The notes below the pieces were generated by a model. That model saw nothing but the letters and a program-made list of their open reading frames with translations, searched no databases and was not told the origin of the DNA. Positions 8,181 to 18,236 of a DNA stretch of 64,000 nt are shown here, one piece after another; within the stretch, counting starts at the first letter, position 1, and each line of letters opens with the position of its first letter. Position numbers and translations under genes: made by a program. The stretch comes from Christensenella sp. UBA1385. Its GTDB lineage: Bacteria; Bacillota; Clostridia; Christensenellales; Aristaeellaceae. Location: positions 17,679 to 81,678 of the forward strand of contig DBQV01000040.1 in assembly GCA_002305755.1 (NCBI GenBank), in the 5' to 3' direction.

Positions 8181-8825
8181 TCAGTTCTCTCCTTCGTCCT
8201 CGTATCCCTGTGAGGAAATCACGCTGTGCTTCAGATTGCGCAGCTCGTTGAGCTGCATGGAAATGGTCCCGTCCACATGGTCGAGCAGCGCGCCAAGATC
8301 CCGCTGAGTCTGCCGGCGCAGGCCCTCCGCATGCTGGCCGGCGTTCTCGATCAGCTCGCGCGCCTGAGCCTCCGCCCTGGCCAGCACCGTGGTCTGGCTG
8401 ACCAGCTCATCGGCCTGAGCCTTGGCGTCCTCGATCATGTTCTGAGCGCGGCTGTGCGCGTCCGCCAGCACTGCGCGTGCCTGCTCGTCCGCCTGCCGCA
8501 CGGTGTCCTGCGCGTAAGCGTCAGCCTTGGACTTGGTGGTCTGCGCGTAGCTGTTGGCCTCGGACACCATACCCTGGGACTGGGTCTGCGCGGTTTCCAT
8601 GGTTTTGTTGGCGGCCGCCGTCGCGTCCGCCATGATGCGCTCCTCGTTGGCGATGATCTTGTCCGCCTTTTCAAGGGAGGGATCATAGTTGGTCACGATG
8701 CGCTTAAGGGCATCCATCATCTGGCCCTGATGCACCATCACGGAGTCGGTAAAGGGGACCTTCTTGGCATTCTGAAGGTTGAGGGTCAACTCATCTATCA
8801 ACGCGAATACTTCGTTTCTGGGCAT
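8181..8825 (-). CDS. coiled-coil protein of unknown function, last gene of the coaD operon
   Basis: A 214-residue soluble protein. The N-terminal 60 residues contain FALIDELTLNLQNAKKVPFTD, and most of the rest is an alanine/glutamine/glutamate-rich heptad region (about 65-170) like that of DivIVA-type or ATP synthase b-subunit-type stalks. No signal peptide or membrane segment is seen. It begins 17 nt after coaD and shares its transcript. I do not recognise a named function. Similar proteins beside coaD in Clostridia are usually labelled hypothetical or ATPase-like. A role as a structural or septum-associated filament is only a guess. Confidence 0.75.
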   Translation of the reverse strand: MPRNEVFALIDELTLNLQNAKKVPFTDSVMVHQGQMMDALKRIVTNYDPSLEKADKIIANEERIMADATAAANKTMETAQTQSQGMVSEANSYAQTTKSKADAYAQDTVRQADEQARAVLADAHSRAQNMIEDAKAQADELVSQTTVLARAEAQARELIENAGQHAEGLRRQTQRDLGALLDHVDGTISMQLNELRNLKHSVISSQGYEDEGEN

Positions 8826-8842
8826 ATTCCTTCCCTCCTTGC

Positions 8843-9340
8843 TCAGTTTTGTGGCTTATTTTTATTGTAAAGGCGGCGCGTGATTTCGTCAACAAGACAG
8901 CTCGGCACAAAGGCGGAAATATCGGCCCCAAAGCTCGCCGCCTGTCTGACCAGGCTGGATGAAATATAGGAAAGCTCGGGACGCGTGAGCAGCACCGCGG
9001 TCTCCAGGCCGCGCATCAGCGCTTCATTGCCCCAGGCCAGAGCAGTCTCGGCGGCCAGATCCTGCCCATCGCGCACACCGCGCACCAGAAGGGCAGCGCC
9101 CTTCTCCCGCGCCAGATCGACCGTCAGGCCGCTGAATGCCGTCACCTCCACGCCGTCCATGCCGCTCAGCGCTCTTCTGAGCATGGCCACGCGCTCCTCG
9201 GCGGAAAAGCTTCCCCGCTTGTCGGGGTTGATCATCACGGCCACGATCAGCCGGTCGCAAAGGCAGCGGGCCCGCCTGATCAGATCCACATGGCCCAGCG
9301 TCACCGGGTCAAAGCTGCCGGGGAAAAGCGCTGTTTTCAT
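8843..9340 (-). CDS. coaD: phosphopantetheine adenylyltransferase
   Basis: Catalyses the fourth step of coenzyme A synthesis: 4'-phosphopantetheine plus ATP gives dephospho-CoA. It has 165 residues. The N-terminal MKTALFPGSFDPVTLGHVDLIRRA has the nucleotidyltransferase TxGH motif, and the C-terminal SYISSSLVRQAA block is typical. The start ATG overlaps the rsmD stop by 4 bp. The rsmD-coaD order is conserved in Firmicutes. Confidence 0.97.
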   Translation of the reverse strand: MKTALFPGSFDPVTLGHVDLIRRARCLCDRLIVAVMINPDKRGSFSAEERVAMLRRALSGMDGVEVTAFSGLTVDLAREKGAALLVRGVRDGQDLAAETALAWGNEALMRGLETAVLLTRPELSYISSSLVRQAASFGADISAFVPSCLVDEITRRLYNKNKPQN

Positions 9341-9897
9341 GTCTGCTCTCCTTGTGAATGGCCGATGAAGTCAAGCGCCGTGCGCCCGTACACCCTGCTG
9401 CGTCTCAGCGCCAGGCCGTCGGGCAGCACCAGTTCACGGTGCGCGTCCCTTTCATAAACGATCAACCCCTGCTCCGCCATCACGCCCGACCGCAGCGTTT
9501 GCCTCAGGATAGGCTCGGTCTGCGCGGCATAGGGCGGATCGATGAATACGAGGTCGAAGCGCTCGCCCGCGGCGCCGAGGCGTTCCAGCAAGACCGCGTA
9601 ATCGCCCTTCAGCACACGGGCTTCATCCTGCGCCCCAAGGGATTCAAGATTGCGCTTTACAGCGCGAACAGCCTCCCCGCTTGCATCGCAGAAGACCGCA
9701 AACTCCGCGCCGCGGCTCAGGGCTTCAAGGCCCAGGGCGCCGCTGCCGGCAAACAGATCCAGCACCCTCGCCCCCTGCACGCTGCCCTGCAGCATGTTGA
9801 AGAGCGATTCGCGCGTCATATCAAGCGTGGGCCGGGTATCCGGGCCCTCGGGGGCCACGATGCGTCTGGAGCCGAAACGGCCCGCAATAATGCGCAT
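9337..9897 (-). CDS. rsmD: 16S rRNA (guanine-966-N2)-methyltransferase
   Basis: SAM-dependent methyltransferase of 186 residues. The N-terminus MRIIAGRFGSRRI and the RPT...TRESLFNML block are family hallmarks. LDLFAGSGALGLEALSRGA is SAM motif I and VFIDPPY is the catalytic [DN]PPY motif. I start it at 9897. A longer in-frame ORF reaches 9993 but would overlap the previous gene and add a basic, non-conserved stretch. It is coupled to coaD by a 4-bp overlap. Confidence 0.95.
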   Translation of the reverse strand: MRIIAGRFGSRRIVAPEGPDTRPTLDMTRESLFNMLQGSVQGARVLDLFAGSGALGLEALSRGAEFAVFCDASGEAVRAVKRNLESLGAQDEARVLKGDYAVLLERLGAAGERFDLVFIDPPYAAQTEPILRQTLRSGVMAEQGLIVYERDAHRELVLPDGLALRRSRVYGRTALDFIGHSQGEQT

Positions 9898-9898
9898 G

Positions 9899-10699
9899 TC
9901 AGACGAGGCTCTTAGGCGCTTTGCGCTGGGCGCGCGCCTTCTTCTCCCGCCGGACGCGGCGCTGGGCATCGGCCTTGATCGCGCCGTGCACACGCGCGCG
10001 CAACGCCGGCCCGCGCAGGTAGCCGACCGCGTAGCCCATCGGAATGACCAGCATCAGCAAGGGGCTCAGACGCTCCACAAGCAGCAGCAGGGAAGAAGAA
10101 TCCGTGCCCACCATGTTGATGTAGGGAAACAGCAGCAGGCGGACGATGATGCGCAGCACGGATTCTATCCCCATGCCCTGCGCCTCATGATAGTAGCTGA
10201 GCGCAAGCCCCACATCTGCCCGCTGCTCGTAGGCGGACAGCCAGGAGGGCAGGCCGCCCAGCACATAGGTCTGCTCTCTGGTGATGAAGGCAAAGACAAC
10301 CGCCACCAGCAGCAGCGGCAGCATGCCCACCAGCACGGTAAACAGGCCCTTCAGGGGGTGATAGCAGCGATCCAGATCTCTCTTTTCGATCTCCTTGCCG
10401 CTCTCCCTGCGGCCAAGCGCGATCTCGGCGAAAGCCACATCGTCAAGGCCCGCCCTGCTTCCCTCCCCGTGCATCAGCATGAAAAAGCCCGCCACCACCA
10501 GCAGGTTCAGCACGATGCGCAGGGGAACCGAATCTGTCAGAAGCACCTGCCCAATGAACAGAAAGATGAAAATCAGCGCCACCTGATACACCAGCACGCG
10601 CAGCCCGCGCTTCCAGCACTGCGGGCTGAAGGCCCTTCCCTTCAGAAAGGGCTTGCGCACCGGAGCCGCCTGCCCCGTTTTTTTCTGTTTGGCTTGCAT
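9899..10699 (-). CDS. membrane protein of unknown function in the alr-rsmD interval
   Basis: A 266-residue integral membrane protein with basic N- and C-terminal tails (QAKQKKTGQ...; RRVRREKKARAQRK). There are about five hydrophobic segments, near residues 35-55, 60-77, 118-138, 180-195 and 208-230. No conserved enzymatic motif is recognised. The ATG overlaps the alr stop by 1 nt and an AAAGGAG site precedes it, so it is cotranslated with alr. Function unknown. Confidence 0.8.
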   Translation of the reverse strand: MQAKQKKTGQAAPVRKPFLKGRAFSPQCWKRGLRVLVYQVALIFIFLFIGQVLLTDSVPLRIVLNLLVVAGFFMLMHGEGSRAGLDDVAFAEIALGRRESGKEIEKRDLDRCYHPLKGLFTVLVGMLPLLLVAVVFAFITREQTYVLGGLPSWLSAYEQRADVGLALSYYHEAQGMGIESVLRIIVRLLLFPYINMVGTDSSSLLLLVERLSPLLMLVIPMGYAVGYLRGPALRARVHGAIKADAQRRVRREKKARAQRKAPKSLV

Positions 10700-11817
10700 C
10701 AGGTTTCTCCTTTGCCGTTCAGGTAAACTCTCGGCACGCGTTTGCCCACCGATGTGAGTATCTCATAGGGGATGGTCCCGCAAAGCGCGGCCAGATCGTC
10801 CGCCCCGATGCGCTCGCCGCCCTGCGCGCCGATCAGCGTTACCTCGTCACCCGGCGTGACGCCGGGCACGGCGCTTGCATCCACCATCAGCTGATCCATG
10901 CAGACGCGGCCAACTACCGGGCAGGGCATGCCGCGGATCAGCACGCGCGCGCGGTTGCCAAGCTCTCTGCGGTAGCCGTCCGCGTAGCCGATGGCTACAG
11001 TGGCCACCGACATAGGCCGCTCCGCCCGGTAGGTGCAGCCGTAGCTGATGAAGGCGCCCGCCTCCACCCGCTTCACAAAAGTCACCTCGGAAATCAGGCT
11101 CAGGCAGGGCTCCGCGGCAAGCTCGCTGCCCTTGGGTGCGTAGCCGTACAGGGCGATACCAAGGCGTACCATATTCAGTCGGTATTCCGGAAAAAACAAC
11201 GCGCCGCCCGTCGCCCCGGCATGCAGGATGAGCCCCTCCGGCAGCAGGGACGCAAGCTGCCTGAAGCGTTCGCCCTGCCTGCGCGTATGCTCTGCTCCCG
11301 CCGGGTCGGCCCAAGCGAAGTGCGTAAACGCGCCTTCAAGCAGCAGGCGGGGATTCTGCGCAATGATATCGATCGCCTGCCTCAGTTCCTTCTCGCCTGC
11401 GATGCCGATCCTGTTCATGCCGGTCTCCAGCTTCAGGTGCAGCCGCAGCGGTTTTCCCGCTTTTTCGGCAGCCAGGGCAGCCATGTGCAGGCAATCCAGG
11501 CTCGGTATCGCGGCGCTGATATCCTCCCTGGCCAGCGCGTCATAGCCTGCCTGATTGAGCGCGGCAAAACAGAGGATCGGCAGGCGAACGCCCGCCGCCC
11601 GCAGGGCAAGCCCTTCCTCTGCCAGCGCGACGCCCAGATAGTCCGCCCCGGCCTGCTCCGCGGCCAGGCCAACGGCCTCTATGCCGTGGCCGTACCCATC
11701 CGCCTTCACCACGGCCAGCAGTTTCACAAGCGGGCCGAGCACGCGCTTGGCGGCCTCCACATTGCGGCGGAAGGCCGAAAGGTCTACCCTGGCAAAAGTT
11801 TGACGCAGCATCTCCAC
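10699..11817 (-). CDS. alr: alanine racemase
   Basis: PLP enzyme of 372 residues making D-alanine for peptidoglycan. The PLP lysine motif AVVKADGYGHG is present at about residues 36-46. The second-domain catalytic Tyr is in the GAFISYGCTYRA block. SVATVAIGYADGYRR and GRVCMDQLMVD are also family signatures. The start may be GTG at 11817 or ATG at 11811, and neither has a strong ribosome site. It directly follows leuS (4 nt). Confidence 0.95.
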   Translation of the reverse strand: MEMLRQTFARVDLSAFRRNVEAAKRVLGPLVKLLAVVKADGYGHGIEAVGLAAEQAGADYLGVALAEEGLALRAAGVRLPILCFAALNQAGYDALAREDISAAIPSLDCLHMAALAAEKAGKPLRLHLKLETGMNRIGIAGEKELRQAIDIIAQNPRLLLEGAFTHFAWADPAGAEHTRRQGERFRQLASLLPEGLILHAGATGGALFFPEYRLNMVRLGIALYGYAPKGSELAAEPCLSLISEVTFVKRVEAGAFISYGCTYRAERPMSVATVAIGYADGYRRELGNRARVLIRGMPCPVVGRVCMDQLMVDASAVPGVTPGDEVTLIGAQGGERIGADDLAALCGTIPYEILTSVGKRVPRVYLNGKGET

Positions 11818-11821
11818 TTTC

Positions 11822-14242
11822 TTATTTCACCACCAGATTCAGCAGCCTGCCAGGCACGAACACGAGCTTGACCACCGTCTTTCCCGCGATGCCGGCCGCG
11901 ACTGCAGGATGATCGATCAGTATCTTTTCTCCCTCTTCACGGCTGAGGGTGCTGGGCACCATCAGCTTGCCGCGCACCTTGCCGTTGATCTGCAGCGCGA
12001 TCTCCACCTCATCGGCCACCAGCTTGTTTTCGTCATAACCGGGCCAGGGCTGCTTGTACAGCGGCTCGCCGAAGCCCTGGAGCTCCCACATCTCCTCGCA
12101 GATATGCGGGGCCACGGGGCTGAGCAGCAGCAGCAGGGCCTTGAGCTCTTCCCCCGTCACGCTGCCCTTCTGATAAAATTCGTTCACCAGCGTCATCATC
12201 GCGGCGATAGCGGTATTGAACTTCATGCGTTCAAAATCTTCGGATACCTTCCTGATGGTGCTGTTGACACTGATCTCCAGATCCTTGCTCAGCCCCTTGG
12301 CCTCGCTGTCCACCATCTCCTGCAGGCGCCACACCCTGTCGAGGAAGCGGCGGCAGCCGCGCGCCCCGTTGGTGCTCCACGGTATGGGCTGGTCGAAGGC
12401 CCCCATGAACATCTCATAGGTGCGGAAGGCATCGGCCCCGATCTCGTCGATCATATCGTCCGGATTGATCACGTTGCCGCGGGACTTGCTCATCTTCTCG
12501 CCGTTCTCGCCCAGTATCATGCCGTGGCTGGTGCGCTTCTGATAAGGCTCCGGCGCTTTCACCACGCCGATATCATGCAGGAAAAGGTGCCAGAAGCGGC
12601 TGTACAGCAGGTGCAGCGTGGTGTGCTCCATGCCGCCGTTGTACCAGTCTACCGGCATCCAATAGTCCAGCGCTTCCTGCGATGCCAGCTCTCTGTCATT
12701 GTGCGGGTCGCAGTAGCGCAGGAAATACCAGCTGGAGCCGGCCCACTGCGGCATGGTATCGGTCTCCCGCTTGGCGGGCGCGCCGCAGACAGGACAGGGC
12801 ACGTTCACCCAATCCTCCATCAGCGCGAGCGGGCTTTCGCCGGAATCGGACATCTCGTAATGCTCCACCTCGGGCAGCAGCAGCGGCAGATCGCTCTCCT
12901 TCAGCGGAACGGGGCCGCAGTGCGGGCAGTGGATGATCGGGATCGGCTCGCCCCAATAGCGCTGGCGGCTGAACACCCAGTCGCGCAGCTTATAGTTGAC
13001 CTTGCGTTCGCCGATGCCCTCTTTTTCAAGGTAGTCGATCATGGTCTTCTTGGCCTGATCCACGCCAAGCCCGTTCAGGAAGCCGGAATTGACCAGCGTG
13101 CCCTCTGCGATATCCGAATAGGCTGCCTTCTCCACATCGCCGCCCGCGACTACCTCTACAATGGGCAGGCCGAAGGTCTTGGCAAATTCCCAGTCCCTCT
13201 CGTCGTGGCCGGGCACCGCCATGATCGCGCCTGTCCCGTAGCTCATCAGCACATAGTCGGATACCCAGATGGGTATCTCCTTCCCCGTGATGGGGTTGAG
13301 GGCCGTGATGCCCTCGATGGCCACACCGGTCTTCCCTGTGGCCAGCTCCGTGCGCTCAAAGTCGCTCTTGCGCGCAGCCTGTGCGCGGTACTCGCGCAGG
13401 GCGGACAGATTGGAAATATGATCCGCCATCTCCTCGATGAGCGGATGCTCGGGCGAAACCACCATGTACGTCGCGCCGAACAGCGTATCGGGGCGCGTGG
13501 TGAATACGCGCAGCTTTCTCTCGCTGCCCTTGATGGGGAAGTTGACCTCCGCCCCCTCGCTGCGCCCGATCCAGTTGCGCTGCTGTGTTTTGACGCGCTC
13601 GATAAAATCCACGGTATCCAGGCCGTCCAGCAGCTTCTGGGCGTACTTCGTGATGCGCAGCATCCATTGGTTCTTCACCTTGCGAATGACTTCGCTGCCG
13701 CAGCGCTCACAGACGCCGTTCACCACCTCTTCGTTGGCCAGGCCCACCTTGCAGCTGGTGCACCAGTTAATGGGCATCTCCGCCTTGTAGGCAAGCCCGT
13801 GCTCATAGAGCTTGAGGAAGATCCACTGCGTCCATCGGTAATAAGAGGGATCGGTGGTATTGACTTCCCGGCTGTAGTCAAAGCTGAAGCCGATGCGCTT
13901 GAGCTGCCGGCGGAAGCGATCCACATTGTCCCTGGTGACTTTTGCGGGCGCGATCCTGTTCTTGATGGCGTAGTTCTCGGTCGGCAGGCCAAAGGCATCC
14001 CATCCGATGGGATAAAGCACATTATAGCCTTCCATGCGGCGTTTTCTGGCGATGATATCGATGGCGGTGTTGCTTCGCGGATGCCCCACGTGCAGCCCTG
14101 CCCCGGACGGATAAGGGAACTCGATCAGACCGTAGAACTTGGGCTTGCTGTAATCATCCTTGGCAGTGAAAGCGTGCTGCTCATCCCAGATTTTTTGCCA
14201 TTTTTTCTCGATCACTTCAGGCTGATAAGGCTGTGAAAACAT
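11822..14242 (-). CDS. leuS: leucyl-tRNA synthetase
   Basis: Class I synthetase of 806 residues. It shows the HIGH-like motif as HVGHPRS, the editing (CP1) domain including [12 protein letters not shown], zinc-ribbon cysteines (CPHCG...CPVCG) and the KMSKS motif ([10 protein letters not shown]). The true start is the ATG at 14240-14242 behind GAGGAGG. A longer in-frame extension to 14650 is not coding because the promoter lies in it. It heads the operon leuS-alr-membrane protein-rsmD-coaD-coiled-coil protein. No T-box leader is seen: the promoter is only about 30 bp upstream of the start. Confidence 0.98.
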   Translation of the reverse strand: MFSQPYQPEVIEKKWQKIWDEQHAFTAKDDYSKPKFYGLIEFPYPSGAGLHVGHPRSNTAIDIIARKRRMEGYNVLYPIGWDAFGLPTENYAIKNRIAPAKVTRDNVDRFRRQLKRIGFSFDYSREVNTTDPSYYRWTQWIFLKLYEHGLAYKAEMPINWCTSCKVGLANEEVVNGVCERCGSEVIRKVKNQWMLRITKYAQKLLDGLDTVDFIERVKTQQRNWIGRSEGAEVNFPIKGSERKLRVFTTRPDTLFGATYMVVSPEHPLIEEMADHISNLSALREYRAQAARKSDFERTELATGKTGVAIEGITALNPITGKEIPIWVSDYVLMSYGTGAIMAVPGHDERDWEFAKTFGLPIVEVVAGGDVEKAAYSDIAEGTLVNSGFLNGLGVDQAKKTMIDYLEKEGIGERKVNYKLRDWVFSRQRYWGEPIPIIHCPHCGPVPLKESDLPLLLPEVEHYEMSDSGESPLALMEDWVNVPCPVCGAPAKRETDTMPQWAGSSWYFLRYCDPHNDRELASQEALDYWMPVDWYNGGMEHTTLHLLYSRFWHLFLHDIGVVKAPEPYQKRTSHGMILGENGEKMSKSRGNVINPDDMIDEIGADAFRTYEMFMGAFDQPIPWSTNGARGCRRFLDRVWRLQEMVDSEAKGLSKDLEISVNSTIRKVSEDFERMKFNTAIAAMMTLVNEFYQKGSVTGEELKALLLLLSPVAPHICEEMWELQGFGEPLYKQPWPGYDENKLVADEVEIALQINGKVRGKLMVPSTLSREEGEKILIDHPAVAAGIAGKTVVKLVFVPGRLLNLVVK

Positions 14243-14271
14243 GATGAATCCTCCTCGAATAAACACGCCTG

Positions 14272-14300
14272 AGTATAGCCTGCCGGGCTGTTTTTGTAAA
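14272..14300 (-). promoter_or_regulatory. leuS operon promoter
   Basis: On the minus strand, TTTACA (14295-14300), a 17-bp spacer and TATACT (14272-14277). The closeness to the ATG leaves no space for a leader RNA. Confidence 0.8.
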
Positions 14301-14344
14301 GGATGGTCAAGGTTTTGCGCGGCATTCGCGGCGCGTCTTTTGAT

Positions 14345-14373
14345 TTGACAATCAAAATGCTCGATCCTATACT
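14345..14373 (+). promoter_or_regulatory. promoter of the PIG-L/galE operon
   Basis: TTGACA (14345-14350), a 17-bp spacer and TATACT (14368-14373), divergent from the leuS promoter. Confidence 0.85.
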
Positions 14374-14420
14374 GACGGTGTCTGAAACGAAACGACCGGA
14401 AGGGGGCGCGGCGGATCGCC

Positions 14421-15605
14421 ATGAAGAAGCTGCTGTTCACATCGGCACTGGTCTGTACCCTGCTGCTGTGCGCCGGCGCGCTGGCGGACGCGGCGGATAT
14501 TACGGCCTCAGTGCGCCTGGAAGCCACCGGCAACACGCGCCTTCTGAAGCGTCTGACCGACCGGCGCTTTGACCGCGCCTGGCAGGGCGGCCGCGGGCAT
14601 GGTGCGCTCACTGTGCGCAGCGATATCCCCATGTATGGGCTGTACGTCATTTGGGAGGAGAGCCCCAGGGCCTTTACGCTGGCAGGCGGCAGCGGCTCGG
14701 CAACAGAATACGGCGACTCCGCCTTTCTTCATCAGTATTATCCGCTGAACGGCGAAAAGGAGATCCGCCTGATCCCCGAAAATGACAATGGGAAGCACTT
14801 CGGCATCAAGGAGATCTATGTTCTGGGCGAGGGGGAAGTGCCTTCCTGGGTGCAGCGCTGGGAGCCCACATGGGAAGACGCCGATCTGATGCTCCTGTTT
14901 GCCCATCCGGACGACGAGGTGCTGTTCTTCGGCGGGCTGCTGCCCTATTACGGGACGGAGCGCGGCCTGCGCGTAGTGCCCGTGGTGCTGACCGATGCGG
15001 GCAGTCAGCGCAGTACGGAGCTGCTCAACTGTCTGTGGAGCCTCGGGCAGAGGCACTACCCGGTTTTCGGCCCCTTCCGGGATGTGTACGCCTGGAGCTT
15101 GAAAGATGCCTATGCCAAATTCGGCAAGAACAAGACCACACGCTTTCTGGTAGAACAGCTGAGGCGCTTCAAACCGGAAGTGCTGGTGACGCATGACGTT
15201 GGCGGCGAATACGGCCACGGCGCGCATCGCCTGTGCGCGGATCTGGCTATCCGCAGCCTGAATCTCTCGTCGGATGCGTCCTTTGATGGTGAAAGCTATG
15301 CGCTGTACGGCGGACATGCTCTGCAAAAGCTCTATCTTCATCTCTATCGTGAGAACAGCCTGGTGATGGACTGGGATCAGCCTCTGCTCAGCTTTGGCGG
15401 GCGGACGGGCTTTGAGCTGGCTGAGGATGCCTATGGCAGCTTCCATCTGTCCCAGCACCGCTATGAACAGTACCGTGTGGAGCCCAGAGACAGCAAGTAC
15501 AGCAGCTATCGCTTCGGCCTTTACTTCAGCAGCGTCGGGCCGGACGTGCAAAAAAACGATCTGATGGAAAATACAGAAATAGTAGTAGGAGGACAGGGAT
15601 TATGA
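14421..15605 (+). CDS. secreted PIG-L/LmbE family deacetylase
   Basis: A 394-residue exported zinc-dependent N-deacetylase candidate acting on N-acetyl sugars. The N-terminal signal peptide ([24 protein letters not shown]) has an AxA-like cleavage site. It is followed by a beta-rich region of about 110 residues resembling a discoidin-like domain. The PIG-L catalytic motif AHPDDE (about residues 165-170) and a downstream GEYGHGAHR block supply the zinc ligands. The stop overlaps the galE start (ATGA), suggesting coupled synthesis and a shared role in surface sugars. The exact substrate is unknown. Confidence 0.88.
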   Translation: MKKLLFTSALVCTLLLCAGALADAADITASVRLEATGNTRLLKRLTDRRFDRAWQGGRGHGALTVRSDIPMYGLYVIWEESPRAFTLAGGSGSATEYGDSAFLHQYYPLNGEKEIRLIPENDNGKHFGIKEIYVLGEGEVPSWVQRWEPTWEDADLMLLFAHPDDEVLFFGGLLPYYGTERGLRVVPVVLTDAGSQRSTELLNCLWSLGQRHYPVFGPFRDVYAWSLKDAYAKFGKNKTTRFLVEQLRRFKPEVLVTHDVGGEYGHGAHRLCADLAIRSLNLSSDASFDGESYALYGGHALQKLYLHLYRENSLVMDWDQPLLSFGGRTGFELAEDAYGSFHLSQHRYEQYRVEPRDSKYSSYRFGLYFSSVGPDVQKNDLMENTEIVVGGQGL

Positions 15606-16615
15606 ACATACTGGTGACGGGCGGCGCGGGCTATATCGGCTCTCATACCTGCCTGGAGCTGCTTCGCCGTGGGCACGACATCACAGTGGTGGATAGCCTG
15701 GTCAACGCCCAGCGGGAGGCTGTCAAAAGGGTGCAGCAGCTCGCTGGCAGGGAGTTCCCCTTCTATCAGGCCGATGTGCGCGATGAAGAGGCGCTGGAGA
15801 CCGTCTTTGCCGTCGGCCGTTTTGACTGCGTGATCCACTTCGCCGGTCTCAAGGCGGTGGGCGAGTCCGTTGGCATCCCGCTGCGCTACTATGACAACAA
15901 CCTGAACAGCACCATCACCCTGTGCCGCGTGATGCAGCGCCACGGCGTCAAGCGCCTGATCTTTTCCTCCTCCGCCACGGTCTACAAGCCCGGCGTGCCC
16001 ATGCCGGCCGATGAAAGCTCAGAGCTGGGCTGCACCAACCCCTACGGCTGGACCAAGTTCATGTGCGAGCAGATCCTGCGCGACCTGGTCGTGGCCGATC
16101 CTGATTGGTCCGTTGTACTGCTGCGCTATTTCAACCCCATCGGAGCCGATCCGTCCGGCCGCATCGGCGAGGATCCGACCGGCATTCCCAACAACCTGCT
16201 CCCCTTCGTTGCCCAGACGGCCCTCGGCCGGCACAAGGAGCTGCATGTCTTCGGCAATGACTACCAGACCCATGACGGTACCGGCGTGCGCGACTACATC
16301 CACGTGAGCGACCTGGCGGACGGCCACGTGGCGGCCATCGATTACGCCATGAATCACACAGGATGCGAGGCCATCAATCTTGGCACGGGCATCGGCTACA
16401 GCGTGCTGGATATCGTGCATGCCTTTGAGCGCGTGAACGGCGTGAAGGTGCCCTACGTGATCTCCCCCCGCCGCCCGGGCGATGTGGATGCCGTATTCGC
16501 CAGCCCCGACAAAGCCCGCAGGCTGCTGGGCTGGGAAGCCAGGCGGAGCCTTGACGATATGTGCCGCGACTCCTGGCACTGGCAGAGCATGAACCCGCAG
16601 GGCTACGGGCGATAA
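15602..16615 (+). CDS. galE: UDP-glucose 4-epimerase
   Basis: An NAD-dependent extended short-chain dehydrogenase of 337 residues that interconverts UDP-glucose and UDP-galactose. The GGAGYIGSH nucleotide-binding motif is at the N-terminus. A catalytic Ser block (FSSSATVYK) is followed by the YGWTK active-site Tyr/Lys. The length is typical. It is translationally coupled to the secreted deacetylase. Activity on UDP-GlcNAc cannot be excluded. Confidence 0.95.
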   Translation: MNILVTGGAGYIGSHTCLELLRRGHDITVVDSLVNAQREAVKRVQQLAGREFPFYQADVRDEEALETVFAVGRFDCVIHFAGLKAVGESVGIPLRYYDNNLNSTITLCRVMQRHGVKRLIFSSSATVYKPGVPMPADESSELGCTNPYGWTKFMCEQILRDLVVADPDWSVVLLRYFNPIGADPSGRIGEDPTGIPNNLLPFVAQTALGRHKELHVFGNDYQTHDGTGVRDYIHVSDLADGHVAAIDYAMNHTGCEAINLGTGIGYSVLDIVHAFERVNGVKVPYVISPRRPGDVDAVFASPDKARRLLGWEARRSLDDMCRDSWHWQSMNPQGYGR

Positions 16616-16643
16616 AGCCCATCCGGTGTTCGACAAATATAAA

Positions 16644-16670
16644 AAAACAGGGCAGAAAACGCCCTGTTTT
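16644..16670. terminator. terminator between galE and the converging alcohol dehydrogenase
   Basis: AAAACAGGGC / GCCCTGTTTT stem with a 7-nt loop. A- and T-rich flanks allow use in both directions. Confidence 0.88.
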
Positions 16671-16690
16671 CTTATGGTCCCAGCAGCCCG

Positions 16691-17719
16691 TCAGTCTCCG
16701 CCCGCCATGCGGATCAGCACCTTGCCGCGCGAACGGTAATAGGGATCGACAAAAACCTTTCCGATTTCTTCCAGCGGCACGATGTCGGTGATGATGTCGT
16801 CGAGCAGCAGCCTGTGGCTTGCGAGCAGGCTGACTGCCCGGCCAAAGGTGAAGGGATTGATGAAGGAGGAGGTGATCCTGATCTCCCGCCTGAAGATATC
16901 AAAGGGCTTCACGGGGATCACCGTATCGGGCGCGACCAGGCCAAAAAGCATCACCGTGCCGCCCTTGCCCGCAGCGGCGATAGCGGCCTCCTGCGTGGTC
17001 TTCGTCCCCGCAGCCTCGATCACACAGTCCACATTGCCACACTCGCGCGCAAGAGCCGCCTGCAGGTCTTCGCACGCGGGGTCGATCACGGCGTCCGCGC
17101 CCAGCCTGAGGGCCAGCGCGCGCTTGCTCTCCACAATCTCGCTCACAAGCACCCTGCCCGCGCCGCAGGAGCGCGCCAGCTGCATCATCATCAGGCCGAT
17201 GGGCCCCGCGCCGATCACCAGCACGCTCGCCCCGGGCCTGATCGCGCACAGATCGATGCCGTTCACACAGCAGCTGACGGTCTCACACTGGGAGCCCGAT
17301 TTCAGCCCAAGCCCCTCCGGCAAACGATACACTTGCTTTTCGGGCACACAGACATATTCCGCCAAGCCGCCGGCCCTGGTGGTTCCATAGCCTTTCATAT
17401 TCTCGCAGAAGTGAGGCATGCCCCTCAGGCAGAACACGCACTTTCCGCACCAGTCGTTGGGATCGGCCGCCACCCTGTCCCCCGGGCGGAAGCGGGTCAC
17501 CCCGCTGCCCACAGCATCCACTGTACCGCTGAACTCATGGCCGATGACCGTGCCCGAGGGGACCGGGGCGGCCCCGCCGTCGCCATGGTAGATATGATGG
17601 TCGGTGCCGCACACACCGCAATAGGCTACCCTGATGCGCACCTCACCGGGCCCGCACTCGGGCACAGGGATGTCGGTCAGGCGCAGGTCCCCTTTACCAA
17701 AATAAACTGCCGCTTTCAT
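16691..17719 (-). CDS. zinc-dependent medium-chain alcohol/polyol dehydrogenase
   Basis: A 342-residue MDR family enzyme of the sorbitol/threonine dehydrogenase branch. Catalytic zinc residues are in CGVCGTDHH and GHE. The structural zinc site has four cysteines in WCGKCVFCLRGMPHFC. The NAD-binding GAGPIG motif lies centrally. The start at 17719 follows AAGGAGC. An in-frame extension to 17755 lacks a ribosome site. It is a single gene with no neighbour that tells its substrate. Confidence 0.88.
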   Translation of the reverse strand: MKAAVYFGKGDLRLTDIPVPECGPGEVRIRVAYCGVCGTDHHIYHGDGGAAPVPSGTVIGHEFSGTVDAVGSGVTRFRPGDRVAADPNDWCGKCVFCLRGMPHFCENMKGYGTTRAGGLAEYVCVPEKQVYRLPEGLGLKSGSQCETVSCCVNGIDLCAIRPGASVLVIGAGPIGLMMMQLARSCGAGRVLVSEIVESKRALALRLGADAVIDPACEDLQAALARECGNVDCVIEAAGTKTTQEAAIAAAGKGGTVMLFGLVAPDTVIPVKPFDIFRREIRITSSFINPFTFGRAVSLLASHRLLLDDIITDIVPLEEIGKVFVDPYYRSRGKVLIRMAGGD

Positions 17720-17860
17720 AGCCCGCTCCTTCAAAGCGCCGACCGCTCCGCCCATGCTCCACTGTCATCCGGCCCGCGCCTCGCTTCATGTAGTTGTTTC
17801 CCGGATCATTTTATTCCAACGGCCATCGCCGCGCAAGGATGGGCTGATCACATTACAGCA

Positions 17861-17894
17861 AAAACGCCGGAGCAGCTCAGAAGCTGCTCCGGCG
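17861..17894 (-). terminator. tRNA-Leu terminator
   Basis: CGCCGGAGCAGC / GCTGCTCCGGCG perfect stem (17865-17894), then TTTT on the minus strand, just after the tRNA 3' end. Confidence 0.88.
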
Positions 17895-17898
17895 GATC

Positions 17899-17983
17899 TG
17901 GTGCGGTCGACGAGACTTGAACTCGTACGGGTTGCCCCACACGCCCCTCAAACGTGCGCGTATGCCGATTCCGCCACGACCGC
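17899..17983 (-). tRNA. tRNA-Leu(GAG)
   Basis: The acceptor GCGGTCG pairs with CGACCGC, with an encoded CCA. The anticodon stem CACGT/GCGTG closes the loop TTGAGGG, giving anticodon GAG. It has a long variable arm and a GAGTTCAAGTCTC T-arm. Confidence 0.95.
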
Positions 17984-18006
17984 AGGCTGAATTGACAGCG
18001 AAAATA

Positions 18007-18035
18007 ATTATAAGAGGGCCTCAGGCGCTTGTCAA
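18007..18035 (-). promoter_or_regulatory. tRNA-Leu promoter
   Basis: Full consensus on the minus strand: TTGACA (18030-18035), a 17-bp spacer and TATAAT (18007-18012). Nothing further is seen from 18036 to 18236. Confidence 0.9.
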
Positions 18036-18236
18036 GGAGAAGTTAAACCGGACGCTCTATCCTGCCGTTCGCGCCGAATTGATGTTTTTTATATTAAATT
18101 ATAATAACGTCCTGGTGCGGGTCCTTCGATCCGGCTGAGTCGATCAAGAAAAGCGCGGCGGCACTGCGCCATCCGAAGAAAGCCGAAGCAGGCGCAAGAA
18201 CGCCTGAAAGTAGCGACGATTGAAGAGAAAAAAGTA

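Noticed and set aside
11909..14236. 775-codon open frame antisense to leuS
   Set aside because: It is a GC-rich shadow of a gene with every synthetase motif. It has no ribosome site and no recognisable domain.
14243..14420. T-box leader in front of leuS
   Set aside because: The promoter lies only about 30 bp before the start codon, which leaves no room for a T-box.
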